Assembly: GCA_963662765.2 (NCBI GenBank) | Contig: CAXXUP010000008.1 | Span: forward strand, 62,001 to 126,000 | Length of the DNA stretch: 64,000 nucleotides | Reading direction: 5' to 3' | Source: DATMXT01 sp963662765 | GTDB lineage: Bacteria; Bacillota; Clostridia; Oscillospirales; Feifaniaceae | Part shown: piece by piece, positions 17,136 through 25,267 of the stretch | Numbering within the stretch: position 1 is the stretch's first letter | Layout of the letters: every line of letters begins with the position of its first letter | The notes under the pieces: model-generated | Told to the model about the DNA's origin: nothing | Seen by the model: the letters and a program-made list of their open reading frames with translations, nothing else | The model's database searches: none | Program-made: the position numbers and the translations under genes

Positions 17136-18356
17136 TTAGGCCGCTTTCAATTCAGCTTTCCCCTTTTTCTCACGGAGCGATAAAATGAGGATGGCCGCTA
17201 CGAGGCTGCTTGCGGCGCCCGCGAAGAATGGCATCTGCGCCCCACCGACCGAGGCAAGTCCCGTCACCACCACGGGCGCTAGGATGGCTGAGAATATCGT
17301 GGCCATGAGCACACATCCGTAGTTGCCACCGGCATATTTGAGCCCAAACAGCGAACTTGTGAGGGACGGGAATACCGAAAGATAGCCGCCGTAACAAAAC
17401 GACAGCAAAAAACACATTGCAACCATAAGCGGGCCTGCCGCAAATGAGAGCAGTACCATGCCGAAAACGGTGGAGATCTGCAGGATGAGCAAAACCCGCC
17501 GCAGCCCGATTTTGTCGGAAGCCCAGCTCACGAGAAGCCTGCCGCCGGCGTTGAAAAGCCCGCAGAGCATGACAGTGGCAGTCGCAGCGGTCAGCGTCAG
17601 TCCCCGCTCGACCGCGAGGCCTTTAATCTGGGGCGAAATCATGAGATAGGCCAAAATGGAGCTCAGCATGCCGCCGGCCAGCAAAAAGAATGTTCCCGTG
17701 TGCAGCATTTCGGTGGTCGTCATATCGCCTTTTCCGGCAGTCGCGATCTTTGGGGTGTACCCAGCGGGCAGCCAGCCCTCCGGTGGGCGGTCAAAGCCAA
17801 GCGAGGCAATCAGCATAATCACAATATACGCAATTCCTACGGCCACGAAGGCCCCCTTTGCGCCCACCCGGGTTAGCCAATATTCAGCATAAGGGCTAAA
17901 TACCAGCCCCGCCGCACCGGCGCAGGAGACGACGCATCCCATCGCGAATCCCCGCCGGTCCGGGAACCACATCTGAATAGCCGGCAGCACACTGTTGTAT
18001 GCGGCGCCGGACCCGACCGAGAGGATGGCAAATACGATATAGAATGGCAGTGGTCCCATGTCGACAGCCACCCCGCAGAGCATCATGCAGCCGCCGAGTA
18101 CGCCGGCACCCATGATCCGCAAGACGGCCTTGGGCCCGATCTTATCCGACATCCACCCGCCGATCAGAGTGCCGATGGGATACATGACCATGATGATGGA
18201 GAAGGGCAGGGAGGCTGCCGCCGGTGACCAGCCCATCGTCTCCACAAAGTAATACTGAAAAATGCTCCAAAAATAGGTTGTGCCAAGTGATAGCATTGCC
18301 AGCATCCCGCAAATCAGCACTTTTGTGCGATTTGCGGGACGTATTATCTCTTCCAT
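17136..18356 (-). CDS. OFA family MFS transporter
   Basis: 406 residues with about 12 hydrophobic segments. The layout matches the oxalate/formate antiporter (OFA) family of the major facilitator superfamily: GGWMSDKIGPK after TM2-3, the corresponding SWASDKIGLRR loop in the second half, and the long central loop around residues 195-215. It is the last gene of a five-gene operon for handling peptides and amino acids, so it probably carries an organic or amino acid anion rather than oxalate; that is inferred from context. Confidence 0.85.
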   Translation of the reverse strand: MEEIIRPANRTKVLICGMLAMLSLGTTYFWSIFQYYFVETMGWSPAAASLPFSIIMVMYPIGTLIGGWMSDKIGPKAVLRIMGAGVLGGCMMLCGVAVDMGPLPFYIVFAILSVGSGAAYNSVLPAIQMWFPDRRGFAMGCVVSCAGAAGLVFSPYAEYWLTRVGAKGAFVAVGIAYIVIMLIASLGFDRPPEGWLPAGYTPKIATAGKGDMTTTEMLHTGTFFLLAGGMLSSILAYLMISPQIKGLAVERGLTLTAATATVMLCGLFNAGGRLLVSWASDKIGLRRVLLILQISTVFGMVLLSFAAGPLMVAMCFLLSFCYGGYLSVFPSLTSSLFGLKYAGGNYGCVLMATIFSAILAPVVVTGLASVGGAQMPFFAGAASSLVAAILILSLREKKGKAELKAA

Positions 18357-18396
18357 AAGCGCCTTTGATTATCTCCTTATTATTTATGTGCCGGAC

Positions 18397-19572
18397 TTAG
18401 GCCCCTGCAGTATAGTCCATGGCATACTGCGCGTAGAGGCAAACGGAATAGACTAAGCCGTCTTCGTCAATCATAAAGTTGCCGGCATGATGCGGCTTGT
18501 CGGCAAGTTTTTCGGGATTGCCTACACCGACGAAAGCCAGCAGCGAATCCGGAACCGCCTCCATCATGTAGCAGAAGTCCTCGCCGCCCATTTGCATCTC
18601 GAAGGTCCCGATGGACTCCTCGCCAAAGCACTTCGTTAGGGCGCCGGCCGCCACCTTGTAGGCATGCTCGGGGTTGATGCAGGGCGTTGTGATCATGCGG
18701 TAGTCAAGCCAGTCGGCTGTGCAGCGGTAGGCCGAAGCAGTGTCCTTGATAATGCGCTCCATGATGGCCTTGAGGTTATCCTGGGTCTCGCGGCTGAAAG
18801 TGCGCACTGTGCCATCCAGGACGGCTTCACTTGCCAGTACGTTCCAGCGGGTACCGGCGACGATCTTGCCGACCGTGACCGTCGTCGGGAGCATGGGCGA
18901 GAGCTCACGGCTGACGATGGACTGTAAATTGAGCAGAATGGAAGCGGCAGCCACACCGGCATCGACACCGCCGTTGGGCATTGCACCGTGGCCGCCCTTG
19001 CCCGTGACCTTGAACTGGAAAATACCGGCCGCAGCCATGCGGGGGCCGGCCTCGATCGAGACCTTGCCGAGTGGCAGGCCGGACCAGACGTGAATGCCAA
19101 GGATGCTGTCGATGCCCTCAAGGCAGCCGTCTTTGATCATGGCCTTGGCACCGTCGGCAGTCTCTTCAGCGGGCTGGAAGAGCAGGCGGACTTCGCCGCA
19201 AAGCTCGCCTTTGAGTTCGTTTAGGATCTTGGCGGCACCCAAAAGCCCCGCGGCGTGGGCGTCGTGCCCGCAGGCGTGCATGATGCCCTCAACTTTTGAC
19301 TTGTATGGGATGTCGTTGAACTCTAATACCGTCAGGGCGTCAATATCGCCCCGCAGACCCACGGTTTTGCCGGGCTTTGCGCCCTTTATGGTACCGACTA
19401 CGCCGGTGCCCGCAACCACTTTGTAGGGAATTCCCATCTTTTCGAGTTCTTCGCAAATGCGCTTGCATGTGCGCTCCTCTTTTAAGCTGGGCTCGGGATT
19501 CTCATGAAACTCCCTGCGCATCGTCACGACGTAATCGTGATACTTTTCCGCCAATTCTCTGACCTTTGTCAT
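18397..19572 (-). CDS. M20 family amidohydrolase (N-acyl amino acid hydrolase type)
   Basis: 391 residues. Metal-binding motifs: MHACGHDAHAAGLLGAA, LLFQPAEETADGA, a histidine in GIHVWSGLPLG and HHAGNFMIDE near the end. It belongs to the HipO/AmaA branch that hydrolyses N-acyl or aromatic-acyl amino acids. The ATG at 19572 is preferred over an upstream ATG at 19593 because AAAGGTGG is properly spaced and the upstream one would overlap the previous gene. It sits between the DTD2-like gene and the transporter. Confidence 0.88.
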   Translation of the reverse strand: MTKVRELAEKYHDYVVTMRREFHENPEPSLKEERTCKRICEELEKMGIPYKVVAGTGVVGTIKGAKPGKTVGLRGDIDALTVLEFNDIPYKSKVEGIMHACGHDAHAAGLLGAAKILNELKGELCGEVRLLFQPAEETADGAKAMIKDGCLEGIDSILGIHVWSGLPLGKVSIEAGPRMAAAGIFQFKVTGKGGHGAMPNGGVDAGVAAASILLNLQSIVSRELSPMLPTTVTVGKIVAGTRWNVLASEAVLDGTVRTFSRETQDNLKAIMERIIKDTASAYRCTADWLDYRMITTPCINPEHAYKVAAGALTKCFGEESIGTFEMQMGGEDFCYMMEAVPDSLLAFVGVGNPEKLADKPHHAGNFMIDEDGLVYSVCLYAQYAMDYTAGA

Positions 19573-19586
19573 GATTTTACCACCTT

Positions 19587-20510
19587 TCACCATTCAATTT
19601 GTGCCGGATTATAGAGTCTCCTGTGTTTTAGCAGCGGCTTATCAATTCGTGCCGCAAAAGCCCTTACGCAGTCCTTGACCGGCTTTTTCATGTTGTCGTT
19701 GTAAACGACGGCATCAATTCCGCCGTCGATCGTTTCGACTGCATGGAAAAGCTTTGCAAGTCCCGCCTCCCCCTCGTAGCCGCCGTTTATGAGCCATATC
19801 GTGGGCAGATAATGTCCCACCGAGATGCCGGAAGCTACATCCTTCAGGGAATTTGAATATGTCTCGTCGAAGTGGATGCCACCAAGAGCAAGAATTGCCT
19901 TTGGCCGCTTCTCCGACGCAAACACCTCTGTGAGTGCCCGGGCGATCGCCTCCTGCGCGACCGGATTTTGGAGCGTCTCCTGCTCGGAGCCGATTTCAAT
20001 GTCGAGCATGGGCACCGGAAACTGTTCAAGCAGCCCCGTGTCGCTGCCGTGGATCGCGCCCGACCAGTGGGTGGCCTCGGTGTAGGTCGTGAAATCCTCG
20101 AGGCCCAGATTCGCCCGCCACTTTTCAAGGGCGACAGCCAGATTTTTCGTGTAGACGGGATTTGACGGGGCGAATTTTCCGGTGATGACATCCCCGATCG
20201 TGTGGACGGTCAGCACCTTGTCGGGGGCGTTTGCGCCACCGTGCCAATTGACATATCCCGCAATGTCGTAGTCCGCAAAATGCCCGTTCATCATGGGCAG
20301 ATATTTGTCGTACCGGTGGCTGAGATAATAGTCACAGGAGACAAAGTCAAACCGATCGCCCCGCCCGTCGACGTACATGTACGCCGGCATGTCGTCCACG
20401 ACAAGGCCGCTCTCCTGTAATGGCAGCAGACTTTTCACCTTCTCCATGACCCCCGCGGCGCATACGTCAAGCTCCTTTAAGGGACAAAAGAAGTATACGG
20501 CCTTTTTCAT
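19587..20510 (-). CDS. DTD2/GEK1-like D-aminoacyl-tRNA deacylase family protein
   Basis: 307 residues. Blocks resemble the archaeal/plant D-aminoacyl-tRNA deacylase DTD2: NWHGGANAPDKVLTVH (about 88-103), TEATHW, LDIEIGSEQ, LALGGIHFDETY and SVGHYLPT. The usual EATHHGP is changed to EATHWSG and GGGHY to GGIHF, so activity on tRNA is not certain. Known members remove D-amino acids mischarged onto tRNA. The neighbours (racemase, DmpA-type peptidase, M20 amidohydrolase) fit a need to cope with D-amino acids. It overlaps the racemase gene by 4 nt. Confidence 0.7.
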   Translation of the reverse strand: MKKAVYFFCPLKELDVCAAGVMEKVKSLLPLQESGLVVDDMPAYMYVDGRGDRFDFVSCDYYLSHRYDKYLPMMNGHFADYDIAGYVNWHGGANAPDKVLTVHTIGDVITGKFAPSNPVYTKNLAVALEKWRANLGLEDFTTYTEATHWSGAIHGSDTGLLEQFPVPMLDIEIGSEQETLQNPVAQEAIARALTEVFASEKRPKAILALGGIHFDETYSNSLKDVASGISVGHYLPTIWLINGGYEGEAGLAKLFHAVETIDGGIDAVVYNDNMKKPVKDCVRAFAARIDKPLLKHRRLYNPAQIEW

Positions 20511-21205
20511 TTTTTCACCTCATACCCGGCGGCGAGAAGCGCCGCTCTGGCGAGTTCCAGCGAGGTGTCAATGACATCATCTGCAATGCCCATGTCGGCG
20601 AAAGCGACCGGAATTTCGGTGCAGCCGAGGACAAAGCACTGAGCTCCACTATTGCGAAGGACTTGAAGTCTGGCCAACAGGCCCTCTTTATCGTAATTTT
20701 TGTCGCCGGCCTTGACCTGATAGGCCAAGCGATAGAAAAACTCTTGGTCGGCTGTATCCGGCATGATAAGCTCCACCGAGCCTTGCTTAAAGGCCCTTTG
20801 ATATATGCCGCTTTGGTAGGTGCCGGCAGTCGCTAAGAGCGCCGCCCGATGCTTTTCCTGCCGCTTGATGGCGCCCACAGCCTCGGTGAGAATACTGAGC
20901 ACCGGCACAGGCGACGCGGCCACAATCTCATTGTAGTAATAGTGGGCCGTATTGCAGGGAATTGCGATTAAGTCGGCACCACAGGCCGCAAGCCCCCTGA
21001 CACCCGCGCAGAGCATGGGGGCGGGCGACGGGCCGCGGCCCAAAATGGCTGCTGTGCGGTCGGGAATCCTTGGGTTGTTGTCAATAAGCACCCTTGGGTG
21101 CGCGGCGTCACAGTCTGCCGCAGTGAGCAGCACAAGTTTTTTAAAGAAGTCTGCAGTGGCCAGGGGCCCCATGCCGCCCAGCACACCGATTGTTTTTTTC
21201 TCCAT
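20507..21205 (-). CDS. Aspartate/glutamate racemase family protein
   Basis: 232 residues of the PLP-independent Asp/Glu/hydantoin racemase family (RacX/YgeA type). Starts with GVLGGMGPLATADFF. Both catalytic cysteines are present, in IPCNTAHYYY and LGCTEIP, so reversible epimerisation is likely; RacX-type enzymes often have broad specificity. The ATG at 21205 is chosen because the longer frame reaches into the upstream gene; GGAG lies about 9 nt before it. Second gene of the operon. Confidence 0.88.
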   Translation of the reverse strand: MEKKTIGVLGGMGPLATADFFKKLVLLTAADCDAAHPRVLIDNNPRIPDRTAAILGRGPSPAPMLCAGVRGLAACGADLIAIPCNTAHYYYNEIVAASPVPVLSILTEAVGAIKRQEKHRAALLATAGTYQSGIYQRAFKQGSVELIMPDTADQEFFYRLAYQVKAGDKNYDKEGLLARLQVLRNSGAQCFVLGCTEIPVAFADMGIADDVIDTSLELARAALLAAGYEVKK

Positions 21206-21224
21206 GTGATGTTTCTCCACCCCG

Positions 21225-22262
21225 TCAGAGCAGGTCGGCAAGTGACCGCTGCACCCGACCGGCGTAGCCCACCGTCGTCTTCGCATGGAGCAGCGCGGAG
21301 TAGACCGACTCCTGCACCGCCTCGATCACTGCCCGGAACATGATTTCCATCGCGTCCTCGGCAAGCTGCGGGGCAGAGGGCAGGATGTCCTCTTTTCCGA
21401 AGTGGGGAATCGTGCGGGCGGTGGAAAAGCCGACCGCAATGTCGCCCGAGCCGTTACCGGTGATGGTGCCGGTGCGGGCAAGTCCACTCTGGGCACGACG
21501 GCACATGCGCTTTATCTGCCGGTCGGAGACCGGCGCGTCTGTGGCGAGGACGATGATGACCGAGCCTTTGTCGTGCTCGTTCAAGTCGGCCAGCTTTTTG
21601 GCAAGTTCCACTCCGATATTCCCTATTACGGAGGTGAAGTCCTTTGCGGAGCCGAAGTTTGTGACGAGCAGGGCGCCTACGGTGTAGTCCTTCCCGTCCA
21701 GTTTCACGATGCGGGAGGCGGAGCCCACGCCGCCCTTCATGTCGTAGCAGCACATGCCGGTTCCGGCACCGACGGCCCCCTCCTCAAAGTCAGGGGCAGC
21801 GGCCACAATTGCCTTTTCAACGTGCTCCTCTTTGACATGCAGCGCCCGGATTTCATTCAGATTTCCGTCGTTGCACTCCATGACGACGCCGTTGACGGTT
21901 CCGGTGGTGGTACCGATTTCGGGGTTTTGGTCCAGCATATATCGCACAAGTCCGGTAAGCCCGGTGCCAACCGACAGAGTGTTCGTGATGATGATGGGTG
22001 CTTCGATCGTGCCGAGTTCCTCAACCTGAACAAGTCCGGCCGATTTCCCAAATCCATTGATGACATGGCAGGCAGCCTGTACCTTATCCCGGAAAAGGTT
22101 GCCTCCGTGAGGCAGGACCGCCGTCACGCCGGTGCGGGCAGTCCCTTCAGTCAGTGTGACCTGTCCAACCTTGACGCCGGGTACGTCGGTAATCAAATTT
22201 CGCTGCCCCCTCGGCAGCTTAGACATACAAAACTGTGGATATTTCTCTGCATCTATGCCCAT
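21225..22262 (-). CDS. P1 family peptidase (DmpA / beta-peptidyl aminopeptidase type)
   Basis: 345-residue self-processing Ntn-fold hydrolase. The family core NLITDVPGVKVGQVTL, GTVNGVVMECNDG, GMCCYDMKGGVGS and VLATDAPVSDRQ is present; autocleavage is expected at the Gly-Ser of GNGSGDIAVGFS, making Ser the nucleophile. Known members release D-amino acids or beta-amino acids from peptides and amides. A TTG at 22277 is an alternative start; the ATG at 22262 follows GGGGG by 8 nt. First gene of a five-gene operon starting at the symmetric promoter dyad 22293-22324. Confidence 0.88.
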   Translation of the reverse strand: MGIDAEKYPQFCMSKLPRGQRNLITDVPGVKVGQVTLTEGTARTGVTAVLPHGGNLFRDKVQAACHVINGFGKSAGLVQVEELGTIEAPIIITNTLSVGTGLTGLVRYMLDQNPEIGTTTGTVNGVVMECNDGNLNEIRALHVKEEHVEKAIVAAAPDFEEGAVGAGTGMCCYDMKGGVGSASRIVKLDGKDYTVGALLVTNFGSAKDFTSVIGNIGVELAKKLADLNEHDKGSVIIVLATDAPVSDRQIKRMCRRAQSGLARTGTITGNGSGDIAVGFSTARTIPHFGKEDILPSAPQLAEDAMEIMFRAVIEAVQESVYSALLHAKTTVGYAGRVQRSLADLL

Positions 22263-22292
22263 AGCTTTTGCCCCCAAATCTTAATAATATGT

Positions 22293-22324
22293 TATTGTAT
22301 CACAGGGCGGGCTGTGATACAATA
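22293..22324. promoter_or_regulatory. Symmetric divergent promoter/operator dyad
   Basis: A perfect 13-bp inverted repeat (22293-22305 with 22312-22324) lies between the divergent DmpA and membrane-protein genes. Each strand reads TTGTAT-N17-TACAAT, so the dyad is itself promoter-like in both directions; a regulator binding it could control both units. Confidence 0.55.
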
Positions 22325-22437
22325 GCCGCAAAGGCTAAAAATGTCGCCTGCAGGGCGCCTTTGCTTAGGGCAAAGCGAAAAAGTACGCCATATTTTTCCG
22401 TATTTTCCCCCTTTCAAAAATCGGAGGAGTGCATAAA

Positions 22438-24132
22438 ATGAACAATCATTTCGGGGACAATGACTACGTGAATGTCGACGAAGCCGGCGAGCCAAAGCCG
22501 AAAAAGGTGCCCCGCCGCGGCGGCGAACTGAGGGCCATTATCATCACGATTCTTGTGGCGCTGGGGCTGTTTTATGTACAGCTGCCAGCCATCAACCTCA
22601 AATCGCAGGGATTTTACTCCTATATCTGTATCGTGCTCATCGTCTACACCGTAGCTAGGCTTCCCGCTGTCATCCGCAAGACCAATTTCGACTTCAGCAA
22701 CGTCGGACGGCGCAACTTAAAGCCCCTTATTACGGTCTTCTATCCTGCCGTTGTCATGCTGGGACTCGTGGTGCTCTGCATGATCGGCGCACTGCTGTCC
22801 TCCCCCATCATCAGGGCAAGCGCGTATCGTGAGCTCATCACGGTGGAGCCGGGTTCCTTTACCGAAGACGTGGCCGCCGTCACCTTCGACCAGGTGCCCA
22901 TGCTGGACAAGGCGTCGGCACAGGTCTTAGGCGACCGCAAGCTGGGCGAGCTGTCCGATCTTGTCTCCCAGTTCGAGGTGGCCGGCAACTACAACCAAAT
23001 CAACTACAAGGCCCGGCCTGTTCGGGTGACGCCGCTCGAATACGGTGACTTTTACAAGTGGATTGGCAACCGCAAAGAGGGCCTCCCAGCCTATATCGTT
23101 GTCGACATGCTGTCACAGGAGGTCACGGTGCAGCGGATGCAAACGGGCATGAAGTACTCGATGTCGGAGCCTTTCTTCCGCAACACCTACCGCACGCTGC
23201 GCTTTCGCTACCCGACCTATATGTTCGACACGCCAGTCTTTGAGATCGACGACTCGGGAATCCCCTATTGGATTTGCCCTCGAGTCACCAATACCATCGG
23301 CCTCTTCGGAGGACGGGACGTCATCGGCGTCGTTTTGATGAATGCCCAGACCGGCGAGTTGCAGTATGTAGATGTCGGGGACGTGCCGCAGTGGGTTGAC
23401 GCCGTATACAATGCCAACCTCATTGTCGAGCAGTACGACTACTACGGACAGTATCGGAACGGATTTTGGAACTCTATCTTCGGCCAGAAGGGCATGACCA
23501 TGACGACGGCCGGCTACAACTACCTCGCCTTAGACGACGATGTCTATGTCTATACCGGCATCACCTCAGTGGGCGGCGACCAGTCCAACATCGGGTTTAT
23601 TCTGACCAATCAGCGCACCAAGGCCACCAAATTTTACTCCATCCCTGGTGCTGAGGAATATTCGGCCATGAGTTCGGCCGAAGGCGTCGTGCAGCATCTC
23701 GCGTATCAAGCCACTTTCCCGCTGCTGCTCAATGTATACAATCAGCCGACCTACTTCATGGCGCTCAAGGACAACGCTGAGCTTGTCAAGATGTATGCGA
23801 TGGTCAACGTCAGCAGCTATCAGATTGTCGCGACCGGCTCTTCCATCGCCGAATGTCAGCGGGTCTATATCCAGCTGATTCAAAGCAATGGTATCATCGA
23901 CTCGACCAACTCAGAGGGGACCGTGACCGGCGTCATTGAGGATATCCGCTCGGCCGTCATTGACGGCGACTCGATGTACTATATCAAGCTCGCGGGTGAG
24001 GACGGCTTCTTCTCCATGTCGGCCACGACCGACAATACCGTCGCGATCCTGAGCATCGGCGACGAGGTTGAAATCGCCTATGCCATGCGGCAGGAAGGCA
24101 TCTCGCCGGCACTCTCGATCAAGCTGAAGTAG
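22438..24132 (+). CDS. Large conserved membrane protein, function unknown
   Basis: 564 residues. A charged N-terminus (KPKKVPRRGGE) is followed by three hydrophobic segments at about residues 32-50, 55-75 and 103-126. A large, mostly soluble C-terminal region then has no motif I can name; it contains a repeated beta-rich pattern and a late domain resembling a small beta barrel (from about residue 490). I have seen comparable proteins in Clostridia, but no function is known to me. The ATG at 22438 follows GGAGGAG by 8 nt. The MerR regulator starts 2 nt after its stop, so the two are cotranscribed. Confidence 0.75.
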   Translation: MNNHFGDNDYVNVDEAGEPKPKKVPRRGGELRAIIITILVALGLFYVQLPAINLKSQGFYSYICIVLIVYTVARLPAVIRKTNFDFSNVGRRNLKPLITVFYPAVVMLGLVVLCMIGALLSSPIIRASAYRELITVEPGSFTEDVAAVTFDQVPMLDKASAQVLGDRKLGELSDLVSQFEVAGNYNQINYKARPVRVTPLEYGDFYKWIGNRKEGLPAYIVVDMLSQEVTVQRMQTGMKYSMSEPFFRNTYRTLRFRYPTYMFDTPVFEIDDSGIPYWICPRVTNTIGLFGGRDVIGVVLMNAQTGELQYVDVGDVPQWVDAVYNANLIVEQYDYYGQYRNGFWNSIFGQKGMTMTTAGYNYLALDDDVYVYTGITSVGGDQSNIGFILTNQRTKATKFYSIPGAEEYSAMSSAEGVVQHLAYQATFPLLLNVYNQPTYFMALKDNAELVKMYAMVNVSSYQIVATGSSIAECQRVYIQLIQSNGIIDSTNSEGTVTGVIEDIRSAVIDGDSMYYIKLAGEDGFFSMSATTDNTVAILSIGDEVEIAYAMRQEGISPALSIKLK

Positions 24133-24134
24133 TT

Positions 24135-24935
24135 ATGCGGTACAAAATCGGCGATATTGCGGCGCAGTTTGGCATATCGACCCAAACGGTGCGCAACTAC
24201 GAGCAAAACCAGTTCCTTACGTCCGCCCGGCGCAAGGGTAGCACGACCCGCGAATACGACTCGGCAATCGTCAAACGGGTGGGCAATCTTCGCCGCTACC
24301 TCTCCTACGGGTTTTCGGTTCGGGAGGTTAAAGAGCTCTTCTCATACGCAAAACCGGAGCAGTTCATCGCGGCTTTTGAAGGGCGCATCTCCGACACCAA
24401 GGAACAGATCATTCGGCAGATGCTCCTCGTCGAGGCGATGGAGCGGCGCATTGCGGAGCTTCGGCTGATCGGCACCCTGCAGGGCCGCTGCCGCATCGAG
24501 GCCTGTCCCAAAACCTTTTTTCTTGCGACTCGGCGGGGAGAGGAACTGCTTCACAGCCCAGCCGTGACCGAGTGGACCGCATTGCTCCCCTTCATTGGCG
24601 ACGGCCGCTACGGTAAGTTTGCGCCCGGTGAACACATCAAGCGGGGCTACTGTATCGCCGCCGATGCGGCTCTCCAGCTCGGACTTTCACAAGATGCGCC
24701 CGTCATGGTCTTTGAAGAAACACTTTGCGCCCATACCGTCGTGTGGGAACAGGTCCGCCAACCGGTCGAAATCGGGCTGGCTCCGGTGCTTTCTCAGATT
24801 GAACTGCACGGGATGCGTCCTTGCGGCGACTGGTTCGGCCGCTGCCTCATGGTATCGGAGGAGGCACTGGGTATCGACCGGCCGACGCCCGGGGGACTCT
24901 ACTATGAGCTTTGGATACCGGTGACAAGTATGTAA
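24135..24935 (+). CDS. MerR family transcriptional regulator
   Basis: 266 residues. The N-terminal winged-helix DNA-binding domain is clear (YKIGDIAAQFGISTQTVRNY, residues 3-22), followed by a coiled-coil dimerisation helix to about residue 115. The C-terminal ~150 residues look like a GyrI-like effector domain (paired strands, VMVFEETLCAH, ending YYELWIPV), as in multidrug-sensing BmrR types. It is coupled to the membrane-protein gene; its own target is not evident, but the promoter dyad at 22293-22324 is a candidate. Confidence 0.85.
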   Translation: MRYKIGDIAAQFGISTQTVRNYEQNQFLTSARRKGSTTREYDSAIVKRVGNLRRYLSYGFSVREVKELFSYAKPEQFIAAFEGRISDTKEQIIRQMLLVEAMERRIAELRLIGTLQGRCRIEACPKTFFLATRRGEELLHSPAVTEWTALLPFIGDGRYGKFAPGEHIKRGYCIAADAALQLGLSQDAPVMVFEETLCAHTVVWEQVRQPVEIGLAPVLSQIELHGMRPCGDWFGRCLMVSEEALGIDRPTPGGLYYELWIPVTSM

Positions 24936-25003
24936 TGCGCTATCCATACAATTTGCCTGTCCTTTTGCGGTTGGATCTCAATCCTTTTGAGCCGCTACAC
25001 GAA

Positions 25004-25035
25004 ATCCGTCGGGGTACTCCCCCGACGGATTTTTA
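25004..25035 (+). terminator. Terminator of membrane protein-merR unit
   Basis: 11-bp stem ATCCGTCGGGG/CCCCGACGGAT with TACTC loop followed by TTTTTAT. Confidence 0.8.
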
Positions 25036-25059
25036 TAACAAAAAAAAGAAAATGATGAA

Positions 25060-25221
25060 AGGCGACCTGCTGCTGCGCTTGCGCCGGCCATGTTACTCGG
25101 CGACTGGCCTTTCCCCTATTTCCCGAGAGACATCCCTCCCCAACGCCCTGACCCAGTGGGCTATGCCGTCACCACCGGCCGCATTGCGGCAAAGCACATC
25201 GCACCGACACTCGGAAAGTAA
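25060..25221 (+). pseudogene. C-terminal remnant of a flavoprotein oxidoreductase
   Basis: An open frame without a start codon ends in GYAVTTGRIAAKHIAPTLGK and a TAA at 25219-25221. That ending resembles the FAD-closing C-terminus of fumarate reductase/succinate dehydrogenase-like flavoproteins (GYA...GRIAA pattern). The rest of the gene is missing; it directly follows the merR terminator. Short, so the assignment is tentative. Confidence 0.35.
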
Positions 25222-25235
25222 CCACAGTAAAAATA

Positions 25236-25266
25236 AAGAGGACCTAGGCAACGCCTTGGCCCTCTT
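25236..25266 (-). terminator. Terminator of the molybdenum-hydroxylase operon
   Basis: 14-bp stem with two mismatches (25236-25249 with 25253-25266), placed one base after the stop codon of the last gene on the minus strand and followed by TTTATTTTT in that direction. Confidence 0.65.
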
Positions 25267-25267
25267 T

